The notes: generated by a model from the sequence alone, not told the origin. A stretch of DNA of 37,456 bases from SIG607 sp045601805 (GCA_045601805.1 JAZSAJ010000033.1:1-37456); one strand, 5' to 3'; shown: positions 1 through 7,753, counted from the stretch's first letter. Program-made: numbers and translations.

Positions 1-1
1 T

Positions 2-937
2 GAAGGGTACTGTCTTATAAAAACAGTTGATAAAAAAACATCTTCAAAAGGCGATGTTTATTTAGACTTCACCCTTGCTGACAGCACCGATGAAATTAAC
101 GCAAAACTTTGGAACTATAACGAAGCGTTTCATGGCGAATACACCGCCAACAAAATTGTTAAAGTTCGCGGTACTATTTCGGTTTACAACGGCAGTAACC
201 AGTTACGAATTGAAAAAATACGCTATGCAACTGACGGCGACAATGTAAAACCCGAAGATTTTGTTAAAACCGCCGTTTACGACAGTGCCGATATGTTTAA
301 CGCACTAAAAACCATTGTAAACGGTTTTAATGACAAAGAATTTTCTTTGCTTGTGAGCAAAATTTTAGACGATAACAAAGAAAAACTTTTGTATTGGCCT
401 GCGGCATTTAAATTGCACCACGCAATTAGGGGCGGTTTACTAATGCACACGCTTTCCATTGTAAGATTGTGCCAAAGCGTTTGCGAAATTTACCCCTTTG
501 TTAATAAAGATTTGCTTTTATCGGGTGCCATTTTGCACGACATTGCAAAACTTACGGAATATGAAGTTGCTGAAACCGGCATTGCTTCGGGGTATACTAT
601 TAAAGGCAACCTTATTGGCCACCTTGTTGAAGGTGCCATAACGGTGCGCCAAACCGCCAAAGAACTTGGCATTAGCGAAGATGTTTCAAATTTAATTGAA
701 CATATTCTTATTTCCCACCACGGCGACCCCGAATTTGGCGCTGCGGTACGCCCAATGTTTATTGAAGCCGAAATTTTAAGCGAACTTGATATGCTTGATG
801 CCCGTATTTTTGAAATGAAAGAAGCGGTTTCGGATGTAGATGTTGGTGAATTTACAAACAGGCTTTGGTCCATGGACAACCGCAAACTTTATAACCACGG
901 TTTTAGCGAACTAAACAAAGAAACAGAACTTTTATAA
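2..937 (+). CDS. yhaM: YhaM-type 3'-5' exoribonuclease (OB-fold + HD domain), 5' partial
   Basis: The reading frame is open from base 2 to the stop at 935-937, about 311 visible codons, so the start lies outside the window. The first ATG in frame (293) is internal and is not the start. Visible residues 1-75 look like an OB-fold nucleic-acid-binding domain. They are followed by an HD phosphohydrolase domain, with a histidine in GGLLMHTLS, the HD pair in GAILHDIAKL, and later histidines in HILISHHGD. OB fold followed by HD is the architecture of YhaM, a metal-dependent 3'-5' exoribonuclease of Firmicutes of about 310-320 residues that acts on RNA and also single-stranded DNA. It leads a cluster with trmK and rqcH, all RNA or translation related. 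The family is recognised with good confidence; substrate is inferred from the family. Confidence 0.88.
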   Translation, partial: EGYCLIKTVDKKTSSKGDVYLDFTLADSTDEINAKLWNYNEAFHGEYTANKIVKVRGTISVYNGSNQLRIEKIRYATDGDNVKPEDFVKTAVYDSADMFNALKTIVNGFNDKEFSLLVSKILDDNKEKLLYWPAAFKLHHAIRGGLLMHTLSIVRLCQSVCEIYPFVNKDLLLSGAILHDIAKLTEYEVAETGIASGYTIKGNLIGHLVEGAITVRQTAKELGISEDVSNLIEHILISHHGDPEFGAAVRPMFIEAEILSELDMLDARIFEMKEAVSDVDVGEFTNRLWSMDNRKLYNHGFSELNKETELL

Positions 938-952
938 AAGGAGAAAATATTT

Positions 953-1150
953 ATGAAAATTACAAAAGATATGCTTATTGGCGATGTACTTGATATGGAC
1001 ACAGGTTGCGCACAGTACTTTTTTGAAATTGGTATGCACTGCCTTGGCTGCCCTGCTTCCCGCGGTGAATCTATTGAACAGGCATGTGCTGTTCACAACA
1101 CCGACTGCGACGCTCTTGTTGAAAAACTCAACGCTTATTTCAACAAATAA
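953..1150 (+). CDS. DUF1858 (ScdA N-terminal-like) redox-disulfide mini-protein
   Basis: This 65-residue protein starts at ATG 953 behind an AAGGAG site. It opens with the hallmark 'I(T)KDMLIGDVL' and carries a CxxC pair (C30, C33) in MHCLGCPASRGES, followed by the typical 'E.A...H..D.D.L...LN.YF' ending. This matches the DUF1858 family, also called hybrid-cluster-protein-associated redox disulfide domain and resembling the N-terminus of ScdA/Ric iron-sulfur repair proteins. The biochemical role is unknown; the CxxC suggests thiol redox or metal binding. No hybrid cluster protein or hemerythrin gene is nearby, so it stands alone inside an RNA-modification operon. Its stop overlaps the trmK start by one base (TAATG), suggesting translational coupling. 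Confidence 0.85.
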   Translation: MKITKDMLIGDVLDMDTGCAQYFFEIGMHCLGCPASRGESIEQACAVHNTDCDALVEKLNAYFNK

Positions 1151-1824
1151 TGACTTACCTTAAAGGAAGACTTAAGGCCGTCTTTGATTTAATTAAAGAC
1201 GGCGCTTTTGTTGTTGATATTGGCACCGACCACGCACATTTGCCCATTGCTTTACATCTTTCTAAAAAGGCAAAGCGTGTTATTGCCTGCGACATTAAAG
1301 AAAAGCCGCTTAATAACGCCCGAAAAAACCTTAATAAAACCGGTTGTACGGCAGTTGAAACCCGGCTTTGTGACGGGCTTAGCGGTATAAACGAAGGCGA
1401 AGCCGATACCATTGTTATTGCTGGTATGGGCGGTGAGGTTATTAGCGAAATTCTTTTTAACTGCAGTTACATAAAAAGCCCTAACCTTTCGCTTATTTTA
1501 CAACCAATGACTTCATCGGGTTTTTTAAGGGAACGCCTTTATAATGAGGGGTTTTGTATTGAAAAAGAAGTTGCGGTAAAAGAAAACGGCAAGGTTTATT
1601 CGGTTATAAGCGCAAAATACTGCGGTAAAAAAAAGCAAATTTCACCAAAAGAATATTTCGTTGGAAAAATAGAGAAAAACAACGAGTTTTCGCGTGACTA
1701 CTTTAAAAAGCAACTTTTAATTATTGAAGATTGTTTACAAAGTTTTAGTAAATTAAACAAGCAAGACGAATACGATTTTTATAAAACCGCAAAGCAAGAA
1801 ATTTTAAACCTTTTGGAGGACTAA
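1150..1824 (+). CDS. trmK: tRNA (adenine22-N1)-methyltransferase TrmK
   Basis: This 224-residue protein matches the usual length of the TrmK (YqfN) family. Class I SAM-binding motifs are visible: VVDIGTDHAHLPI (residues 21-33) as motif I, ACDIKEKPL around 46-54 as the acidic loop, and VIAGMGGEVI (89-98), the TrmK signature. The C-terminal part is helical and charged, like the coiled-coil tail of the family. The enzyme methylates N1 of A22 in the D-loop of tRNAs, probably in the cytosol. In many Firmicutes trmK is next to a Nif3-like gene (yqfO); here rqcH takes that place. The ATG at 1150 shares one base with the preceding stop. Confidence 0.92.
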   Translation: MTYLKGRLKAVFDLIKDGAFVVDIGTDHAHLPIALHLSKKAKRVIACDIKEKPLNNARKNLNKTGCTAVETRLCDGLSGINEGEADTIVIAGMGGEVISEILFNCSYIKSPNLSLILQPMTSSGFLRERLYNEGFCIEKEVAVKENGKVYSVISAKYCGKKKQISPKEYFVGKIEKNNEFSRDYFKKQLLIIEDCLQSFSKLNKQDEYDFYKTAKQEILNLLED

Positions 1825-1827
1825 TCG

Positions 1828-3561
1828 TTGGCATTAGACGGTATTTTCCTTAATAAACTAAAAACAGAATTAAGTGTTTTAATTGGTTCTCATACAGAAA
1901 AAATATACCAGCCCTCAAAAGACGAGCTGGTGTTTTTGTTGCGCACGCGTGAAGGTGCTAAACGGCTTTTGCTTTCTTCGGCAATGGGTGCCAACCGTAT
2001 TGGAATTACAGAAGAAAAGCCCGAAAACCCCGAAAACCCGCCAATGTTTTGTATGCTTATGCGAAAATATTTGGGTTCTTCAAAATTAACCAACATAACG
2101 CAAGACGGTTTTGAAAGGGTTATAATTTTTGAATTCAGCGCAATAAACGAACTTGGCGATAAAGTTGTTTATTCGCTTGTTTGCGAAATGATTTCAAGCA
2201 GACCGAATATTATTCTTTGCAACGAAAACGGCAGAATTATTGATGCTCTTAAACATTCTAACCTTGAAAGCAGCAAAAGAATTATTCACCCCGGTGCACA
2301 TTACGAATTGCCCGAAAAGAATTTACGGCTTTCGTTATTTAATGAAGAAACCGAAACCGTTTTAAGCAAGGTTCTTTCATTTAAAAATAAAACAGTTAGC
2401 GATGCGTTGTTATTTACAATTGACGGTTTTTCACCGCTTATTGCAAACGAAATAACATTCCTCGCGACAAAAGATATTGACAAACGCGTAAGTGAACTTA
2501 AAGACAACGATATTTCTGCTTTAAAAGACACTCTTAACAATTTTAAAAATGAAGTAAAAACAAGTGACACCGCTTATATAATTATTTTTGGCGGCGAACA
2601 AAAGGATTTTTGCTATTTTAAAATAACACATTTAGGCGAAAGTACAGTTTGTGAAAAACAAGAAAGTTTTAGCGCCACACTTGATTTGTTTTATAAAAAC
2701 AAAACCCGAATTTCAAGAATAAAAAAAGAATTGGGCGATACAACTAAACTTGTTAATTTGCTGTATGCTAAAGCAAAAAAAAGAATGTTGCTTCGCGAAA
2801 AAGACCTTAAAAATTCGCAAAACCGCGAAGAATTACGGGTTTTTGGCGAACTTATTAAAGCAAATCTTTATAAAATTGAAAAAGGCAGCAGTAAGGTTTT
2901 GCTTCCTAACTATTACGACGAAAATTTAGCGCAAATTGAAATTCCGCTTAACCCGTTAATTTCGCCTGCACAAAATGCCGAGCGTTATTTTAAAGAATAC
3001 AAAAAAACATTTGCAAAAGAACGCCGTTTAACAGAACTTATAGCGCAAGATAAAAATGAAATTTTATACCTTGAAAGTGTATTGGAATCAATAGAACGGT
3101 GCGAAACACGGGCGGATATTAAGGAAATTTGCGAAGAACTTAAAGCCACAGGTTTTATAAAAGAAAAACAATCTGCTAAAAAACAAAAACTGCAAAAACT
3201 AAGCCAACCGCAAAAAGTTATTTCAAAAACCGGTTTCACCATTCTTGTTGGTAAAAATAACCGTCAAAACGATATGCTAACACTAAACACCGCACAAAAA
3301 AGGGATTTATGGTTTCATGCTAAAAATGTTCCCGGTTCGCATGTTATATTGGTTTTAGACGGCAAAGAACCCACCGAAGAAAGCATTTTAGAAGCGGCAT
3401 ATTACGCTGCTTTAAATTCAAAAGCAAAAAATTCTTCGGTCGTTCCGGTTGATTACACCCCTGTTAAATTTGTTAAAAAACCGTCGGGTGCAAAGCCGGG
3501 AATGGTTATTTATTCAAAAAACAAAACCGTTTTTGTTCATACTGATAAATTTTTACAGTAA
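1828..3561 (+). CDS. rqcH: Rqc2 homologue RqcH (NFACT protein, ribosome quality control)
   Basis: This 577-residue protein starts at TTG 1828, 3 bases after the trmK stop, with GGAGGACT ending 7-8 bases upstream. The N-terminal NFACT-N domain shows PPMFCMLMRKYL (71-82), followed by GFERVIIFEF. A long middle region rich in Lys and Glu (about 290-450) is consistent with the coiled-coil arms. The C-terminal NFACT-R domain shows DLWFHAKNVPGSHVIL. In the bacterial pathway RqcH binds obstructed 50S subunits carrying peptidyl-tRNA and adds C-terminal alanine tails. The conserved Asp-Arg pair that normally follows the PPMF block reads Glu-Arg (E96-R97) here. Older annotation would be fibronectin-binding protein A; the cytosolic role is better supported. 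Downstream there is a new promoter rather than a clear terminator. Confidence 0.93.
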   Translation: MALDGIFLNKLKTELSVLIGSHTEKIYQPSKDELVFLLRTREGAKRLLLSSAMGANRIGITEEKPENPENPPMFCMLMRKYLGSSKLTNITQDGFERVIIFEFSAINELGDKVVYSLVCEMISSRPNIILCNENGRIIDALKHSNLESSKRIIHPGAHYELPEKNLRLSLFNEETETVLSKVLSFKNKTVSDALLFTIDGFSPLIANEITFLATKDIDKRVSELKDNDISALKDTLNNFKNEVKTSDTAYIIIFGGEQKDFCYFKITHLGESTVCEKQESFSATLDLFYKNKTRISRIKKELGDTTKLVNLLYAKAKKRMLLREKDLKNSQNREELRVFGELIKANLYKIEKGSSKVLLPNYYDENLAQIEIPLNPLISPAQNAERYFKEYKKTFAKERRLTELIAQDKNEILYLESVLESIERCETRADIKEICEELKATGFIKEKQSAKKQKLQKLSQPQKVISKTGFTILVGKNNRQNDMLTLNTAQKRDLWFHAKNVPGSHVILVLDGKEPTEESILEAAYYAALNSKAKNSSVVPVDYTPVKFVKKPSGAKPGMVIYSKNKTVFVHTDKFLQ

Positions 3562-3571
3562 TCTTTTGTCC

Positions 3572-3600
3572 TTGACTTGACTTATTTTATAATGTATAAT
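3572..3600 (+). promoter_or_regulatory. SigA-type promoter for the cps module
   Basis: TTGACT (3572-3577), a 17-base spacer and TATAAT (3595-3600) make a near-perfect housekeeping promoter just after the rqcH stop. A second overlapping TTGACT begins at 3577 and a second TATAAT at 3588, but those combinations have poor spacing. Transcription should start near 3607, about 33 bases before the start codon of the CpsC-like gene. Confidence 0.8.
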
Positions 3601-3639
3601 ATTTAAGTTGAATAATATAATGAATGGAGTTTGCAATAT

Positions 3640-4377
3640 ATGAATGAGTTGAATTTACTTTCAGTATTTAAAATGATACTCAATCGCATTTGGTTAGTAA
3701 TTATTGCAGTGGTTGTTTTTGCCGCTTCTGCATTTTCTTACTGCACATTTTTTGCTACACCGGTTTATAAAAGTTCCGCTTCCATTATGATAACAAACGG
3801 TGCTATTATAACCGAAGAACTTAACAGTACCGTTAGCAACACCGATATTAACGCATCTCTTTACCTTGTTGATACCTGTGTTGATATACTTAAAGCTCCT
3901 AAAATTTATCAGGAACTTTCAACGGCAATCGGCGAAAAGTACAACTACAAATCTTTAAAAGGCGGATTTGGTGTTTCTAAAAGGGGCGATACTTCCCTTT
4001 TTATTGATATTTCTTTTAGCAGTACCGACAAAGACGAAGCAATAAAGATTGTTAACGCCTTTGCAACACTTTCAACCGATTATATTCGTGAAATTATTCC
4101 TTCGGCAAAAGTTAATATTATGTCGGAATCAGATTCCGCTTCGGTGGTTTCGCCAAAGACAACTGTTACCACATTTTATTTTGCTTTAATTGGTGCTATT
4201 CTTTCTTCAGCCGTTATTATAGTGTTTAACCTTTTAGACCAAACAATAAAGGGCGAAGAAGACTTAAAAACAACCTTCAACCTACCTGTTTTGGGTTGTG
4301 TTCCCGATTTTGACAATGTTAATCCAAAGAGCAAAAAAGCAATAGTTAAAGGAGGCAAACGATATGGAAGAAAATAA
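3640..4377 (+). CDS. Wzz/CpsC-like polysaccharide chain-length protein (tyrosine kinase activator)
   Basis: ATG 3640 is preferred over the in-frame TTG at 3631 because GGAG (3626-3629) lies about 10 bases before it and directly abuts the TTG. The product is 245 residues with two membrane segments: one near the N-terminus (LVIIAVVVFAASAFSYCTFF) and one near the C-terminus (FYFALIGAILSSAVIIVFNLL). The extracellular part lies between them, and a short cytoplasmic tail follows. This is the Wzz-type topology of CpsC/CapA/YwqC, which controls polysaccharide chain length and activates the partner kinase through its C-terminal tail. It overlaps the kinase gene by 14 bases. No polymerase, flippase or glycosyltransferase cluster follows, so the exopolysaccharide target is not visible here. 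Confidence 0.85.
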   Translation: MNELNLLSVFKMILNRIWLVIIAVVVFAASAFSYCTFFATPVYKSSASIMITNGAIITEELNSTVSNTDINASLYLVDTCVDILKAPKIYQELSTAIGEKYNYKSLKGGFGVSKRGDTSLFIDISFSSTDKDEAIKIVNAFATLSTDYIREIIPSAKVNIMSESDSASVVSPKTTVTTFYFALIGAILSSAVIIVFNLLDQTIKGEEDLKTTFNLPVLGCVPDFDNVNPKSKKAIVKGGKRYGRK

Positions 4378-5134
4378 TGTAACTTTAACTCCAGGGGAAA
4401 CAAGTTCTTCTGACCCGGTTATTAAAACAAAACAGGGTGAAAAAACCAAAAAAACTCCGTTTTCTGTTGTGGAAGCATATAAAACCATTCGTACAAACCT
4501 TTCTTTCTTGCTTCCTAAAAAAGGCCCTAAGGCCTTTATGATTACTTCCTCGCTTCCGGGTGAAGGCAAATCTACCACTGCAATTAATACTGCTATTGCT
4601 TTTTCGCAACTTGGCAAAAAGGTGCTTTTAATTGACGCCGATATGCGAAAACCAACCGTACACAAAAAACTGAAAACCCTTAATACAAAAGGTCTTTTCT
4701 CGGTTTTAATTGAAATGTGCACCTTTGAAGAATCGGTTCAGCACATTAACCCTAATCTTGATGTCCTTACGGTTGGTACTATTCCGCCAAACCCTGCCGA
4801 AATTTTGGCAAGCGAAGCACTTCCTGCATTGCTTGACGAACTTAAAAAACAATATGAATATATTATTTTTGACTCTACACCAATTAACGTTGTATCAGAT
4901 GCTTTATCTCTTGCTTCTAAGGTTGACGGCGTTGTTATTGTTGTGCGCGACAGGGTTACAAGCCGCCGTGAACTCGCTTACGCTATTGAAACCTGCAACT
5001 TTGCCAATGTAAAAGTTTTAGGTGTTATTTTAAACGGCGCAAACAAAACCAATGATAAATATTCATATAGAAAGTATTCCTACCGTTACCAGTATCAGTA
5101 CGGTTACGGCAACAACAATTCCGCAAATAAATAA
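4364..5134 (+). CDS. CpsD/CapB-family bacterial tyrosine autokinase
   Basis: This 256-residue protein starts at ATG 4364 behind AAAGGAGG. Motifs of BY-kinases are present: Walker A SSLPGEGKSTT (62-72), Walker A' LLIDADMRKP (88-97), and a Walker B-like YIIFDSTP. The C-terminus is a tyrosine cluster with eight tyrosines in about 17 residues, spaced mostly every second residue. This is the usual autophosphorylation tail. The protein works with the upstream membrane activator and the downstream CpsB-like phosphatase to control polysaccharide export or cell-wall enzymes. Length and motifs match YwqD/CpsD. A hairpin terminator follows directly, which separates it from its phosphatase. Confidence 0.93.
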   Translation: MEENNVTLTPGETSSSDPVIKTKQGEKTKKTPFSVVEAYKTIRTNLSFLLPKKGPKAFMITSSLPGEGKSTTAINTAIAFSQLGKKVLLIDADMRKPTVHKKLKTLNTKGLFSVLIEMCTFEESVQHINPNLDVLTVGTIPPNPAEILASEALPALLDELKKQYEYIIFDSTPINVVSDALSLASKVDGVVIVVRDRVTSRRELAYAIETCNFANVKVLGVILNGANKTNDKYSYRKYSYRYQYQYGYGNNNSANK

Positions 5135-5136
5135 AC

Positions 5137-5180
5137 AAAAAAACTGCTTCATTGGTTTCTTTAATATGAAGCAGTTTTTT
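5137..5180 (+). terminator. Rho-independent terminator after cpsD-like gene (possible attenuator)
   Basis: A stem with arms ACTGCTTCAT (5143-5152) and ATGAAGCAGT (5166-5175), extended by A- and T-runs, encloses a 13-base loop and ends in six T. Only 28 bases separate it from the next start codon and no promoter is visible there, so partial read-through probably feeds the phosphatase gene. Confidence 0.85.
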
Positions 5181-5208
5181 GTAATTTTAAGTTTTAAGTA
5201 GGGGTTTT

Positions 5209-5919
5209 ATGTCTTTTATTGATATTCACACTCATATTTTACCGCATATTGACGACGGTGCCAAAAGTATACTGGATTCGGTTGCCCTTTTAGAACAAGA
5301 GAAAGCAAACGGGACTGACTATGTTATTTGCACTCCTCATTTTTATACCGATTATTCCGATTTTGATGTGCATTTAAGCAGTGTAAAAAAAGCATTTAAT
5401 GAACTTTCCTCTTATATAAAAAATCTTGATTTGCCTGAAATTCATTTAGGTTATGAAGTTGCTTATTTTTTAAATATGCACCGTTCTACCGATATAGCTC
5501 AGTGTACCCTTGGCAATTCAAACTATTTGCTTTTGGAACTGCCTTTTTCTATGCCCCTTACCGCCGATATGCTTAACGACATTGAAAAACTGTCAGACGA
5601 TATTGGGTTTAATGTTATAATTGCCCATATTGAAAGATATTCGCACGATAAACTTTATAAAAAACTGATATCACTTGTAAAAAACAACACTGTTTTTGCC
5701 CAAATAAACGCCGATTCTTTGTTTACCAATACAACTAAAAAATGTGTTGAAAAACTTTTAAAGGCAAATCTTGTATCTTTTGTGGCGTCTGATGCTCATT
5801 CGGTAGAAAAGCGCCCCGTAAAAACAGAAAAATGTTTAAGGGAAATTAAAAATAAATATAAGAAGGCATACGACCGTATAATTAGCAGTACCGAAGAACT
5901 TTTAACTTATATTAGGTGA
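5209..5919 (+). CDS. CpsB/YwqE-type PHP tyrosine phosphatase
   Basis: This 236-residue protein opens with FIDIHTHILPHIDDGAKS, the metal-binding start of CpsB/CapC/YwqE phosphatases (H7, H9, H13, D15/D16). Later metal ligands are visible in YEVAYF, IIAHIERY and VASDAHS. It belongs to the PHP superfamily and uses Mn-type metals to dephosphorylate tyrosine-phosphorylated BY-kinases. Its partner kinase lies upstream across a terminator, an arrangement that would keep phosphatase levels below kinase levels if read-through drives it. The ATG at 5209 follows an AGGGG site. pgeF starts 4 bases after its stop. Confidence 0.92.
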   Translation: MSFIDIHTHILPHIDDGAKSILDSVALLEQEKANGTDYVICTPHFYTDYSDFDVHLSSVKKAFNELSSYIKNLDLPEIHLGYEVAYFLNMHRSTDIAQCTLGNSNYLLLELPFSMPLTADMLNDIEKLSDDIGFNVIIAHIERYSHDKLYKKLISLVKNNTVFAQINADSLFTNTTKKCVEKLLKANLVSFVASDAHSVEKRPVKTEKCLREIKNKYKKAYDRIISSTEELLTYIR

Positions 5920-5923
5920 TTAT

Positions 5924-6751
5924 ATGCTACAAAGCAAAACCACACAAATTAAAAATAATAACGGCGTTTATTATGTTTCCTTTCCTTTGCTTAACGCGTG
6001 CGGCAAGGTAAAACACGCTTTTACCACAAAAATTGGCGGCGTTAGCCAGGGCATTTATGCAGAAATGAATATGAGTTTTACAGGCGGTGACGAAAAAGAC
6101 GCGGTTTTGCAAAATTACAAAAACATTTGTAATGCTGCAAATATTACTTTTGAAAACCTTACACTTTCGCACCAAACGCACACCAATAATGTTAAGGTTA
6201 TAACAAAAGAAGATATTGGCAAAGGCATTTTTAAGGAAAGGGATTTTAGCGATGTTGACGGTATTATTACCAACCTTAAAAATGTTCCTTTGGTTACACA
6301 ATATGCCGATTGCACTCCCCTTTTGTTTTGCGACCCTGTAAAAGAGGTTATAGCAACTTCACATGCAGGTTGGCGCGGTACTGTTAGCGAAATTGGTTTA
6401 AAAACCGTTAATAAAATGAACGAGGTTTTTGGCTGCAACCCAAAAGACATTATTGCCGCCATTGGCCCTTGCATTTGCAAAGACTGTTACGAAGTTGATA
6501 CCCCTGTTTATAATGCTTTTAAAGAAAACGGAAATTTTATAATGTCGGAAATATTTACCCCCACATATAAAGACCACTTTTGGCTTGATTTAAAGGAAGC
6601 CAATAAACAGGTTTTGTTAAACGCCGGAATTAAAGCCGAAAACATTGATATTAGCGACCTTTGTACCTGCTGTGAGCACAAATGGTTTCATTCACACCGC
6701 TACACAAACGGCAAACGCGGAACTTTGGCAGCAATAATTGAATTAAAATAA
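5924..6751 (+). CDS. pgeF: PgeF/YfiH family (multicopper 'laccase' fold, purine nucleoside/peptidoglycan editing)
   Basis: This 275-residue protein shows the signature blocks of the family: LSHQTHTNNV, VTQYADCTPLLF, TSHAGWRGTVSEIG, IGPCICKDCYEV and the C-terminal FHSHRYTNGKRG. The metal-site His-Cys-His set sits in these blocks. Members have been described as purine nucleoside phosphorylase/adenosine deaminase-like enzymes and as a peptidoglycan editing factor; the physiological role in this organism is not determined. A run of extra cysteines near the end (LCTCCEHKW) is also typical of clostridial members. The start at 5924 is supported by AGGTGA and by only a 4-base gap from the cpsB-like stop. 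Confidence 0.9.
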   Translation: MLQSKTTQIKNNNGVYYVSFPLLNACGKVKHAFTTKIGGVSQGIYAEMNMSFTGGDEKDAVLQNYKNICNAANITFENLTLSHQTHTNNVKVITKEDIGKGIFKERDFSDVDGIITNLKNVPLVTQYADCTPLLFCDPVKEVIATSHAGWRGTVSEIGLKTVNKMNEVFGCNPKDIIAAIGPCICKDCYEVDTPVYNAFKENGNFIMSEIFTPTYKDHFWLDLKEANKQVLLNAGIKAENIDISDLCTCCEHKWFHSHRYTNGKRGTLAAIIELK

Positions 6752-6762
6752 GGAGAAAAAAT

Positions 6763-7545
6763 TTGAAAAAAATATTATCTTTAATTTTAGTATTGTTACT
6801 ATTATGCGGCTGCTCTCCCTCAAAAAAAGAAGATGAAAGTCAATGGGAAGAAGTTATAAATTCCAATAAAATTAAAATAGGCGTTATAAACAGCGGTTAT
6901 ACCGAAAAAGACGCTACCGGAAAATGGCGCGGTTTTAACATTGACCTTATTGATGCTATTTGCGGTGATTTAATGCTTAATTACGAACTTGTTGAAGTTA
7001 CCGAAGAAGATTACCAAAAGAAACTTAAAAACGGTGCGGTTGACTGTGTTTGGGGAATTATTTATAAAGATTCACTTAAAAATGAATTCGACTGTTCCAT
7101 TCCTTATATATATACAGACGAAGTTATTGTGTTTTCAAAAGAAACAAGCAAAGATTACCCCGATACCACCACTTTAAAAGGAATTAAAAATATCATTGCC
7201 AAAGAAAATTCTTTGGCTTATGCCACCGCGCTTGATTTTGGTGTGGCTTGCCAAACGGCAAAAAGCGAAAAAGAAGCTATCGCAAAGGTAACCGACGCCT
7301 CTTTTAACGGTGCAGTTGTTGATTATTATATTGGCAGTACTGTTTTAAAGGAATTAAACAGCAATTTGGTTATAGGTCCTGCTTTGGCTTCTTACAATAA
7401 TGTAATTGTATATAATAAAGACAGCGACCTTAACAAAAAACTGCGTAGCGCGTTAAAAAAATTAACCGAAAATTCAACTATTGACACTATTGCGGAGCAA
7501 TATTCGTTGTACAATTTACTGCCGCATAACCGCGCTATTCAGTAA
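6763..7545 (+). CDS. Divergent SBP_bac_3 solute-binding lipoprotein (canonical domain order)
   Basis: The start is TTG 6763, preceded by AAGGAG. Residues 1-17 form a lipoprotein signal (KK, hydrophobic core, C17 in LLCGC). The mature protein follows the normal order of a type II amino-acid-binding protein: first lobe (IKIGVINSG, GFNIDLIDAI, DCVWGIIY, SIPYIYTDEVIVF), second lobe (NIIAKENSLAYA, NGAVVDYYIGST), then return helix (LNKKLRSALKKL, IAEQYSL). It is 260 residues. The arginine that binds the ligand carboxylate in the '(T/S)IT..R' motif is missing: the aligned stretch reads IIYKDSLKNEF. The loop that normally reads SAGE or GSTAE is also altered. It may bind a different ligand or be degenerate. 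It has no transporter partner within its own transcription unit. Confidence 0.85.
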   Translation: MKKILSLILVLLLLCGCSPSKKEDESQWEEVINSNKIKIGVINSGYTEKDATGKWRGFNIDLIDAICGDLMLNYELVEVTEEDYQKKLKNGAVDCVWGIIYKDSLKNEFDCSIPYIYTDEVIVFSKETSKDYPDTTTLKGIKNIIAKENSLAYATALDFGVACQTAKSEKEAIAKVTDASFNGAVVDYYIGSTVLKELNSNLVIGPALASYNNVIVYNKDSDLNKKLRSALKKLTENSTIDTIAEQYSLYNLLPHNRAIQ

Positions 7546-7551
7546 TATTTC

Positions 7552-7581
7552 CCCCTTTCGTTAGTGAAAGGGGTTATTTTT
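7552..7581 (+). terminator. Rho-independent terminator
   Basis: Arms CCCCTTTC (7552-7559) and GAAAGGGG (7566-7573) enclose a 6-base loop. A T-rich tail follows (7574-7581). It separates the orphan binding protein from the ABC importer operon. Confidence 0.92.
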
Positions 7582-7676
7582 TGCCGTTTACTTCATCAAA
7601 ATAGAGTAATAAAGCACAAATGTGTGCACAGTTTTTGTATATATTTAACAAACTTAAAAAAATTGCAAAAAAACAC

Positions 7677-7705
7677 TTTACAACTTCAACTTGGTGAAGT
7701 ATAAT
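7677..7705 (+). promoter_or_regulatory. Promoter of the ABC importer-glyA operon with a palindrome in the spacer
   Basis: TTTACA (7677-7682), a 17-base spacer and TATAAT (7700-7705) form a strong SigA-type promoter. The spacer is largely a perfect inverted repeat: ACTTCA (7683-7688), six bases, TGAAGT (7695-7700). A dyad lying between the -35 and -10 elements is a typical repressor position. The promoter also shows that the in-frame TTG at 7691 cannot be the start of the next gene. Between 7582 and 7676 there is little else: a weak GCACA/TGTGC dyad (7614-7627) and one more ACTTCA (7590-7595). Confidence 0.8.
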
Positions 7706-7753
7706 AAGACCATCAACCAAGCCAAGCACATTGGCAGAAAGAAGGAAAAAATT

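Noticed and set aside
7691..7753. Longer start of the permuted binding protein at TTG 7691
   Set aside because: It lies inside the promoter spacer, has no ribosome binding site, and would place 21 polar residues before a perfect lipoprotein signal. ATG 7754 has AAGGA at the right distance.
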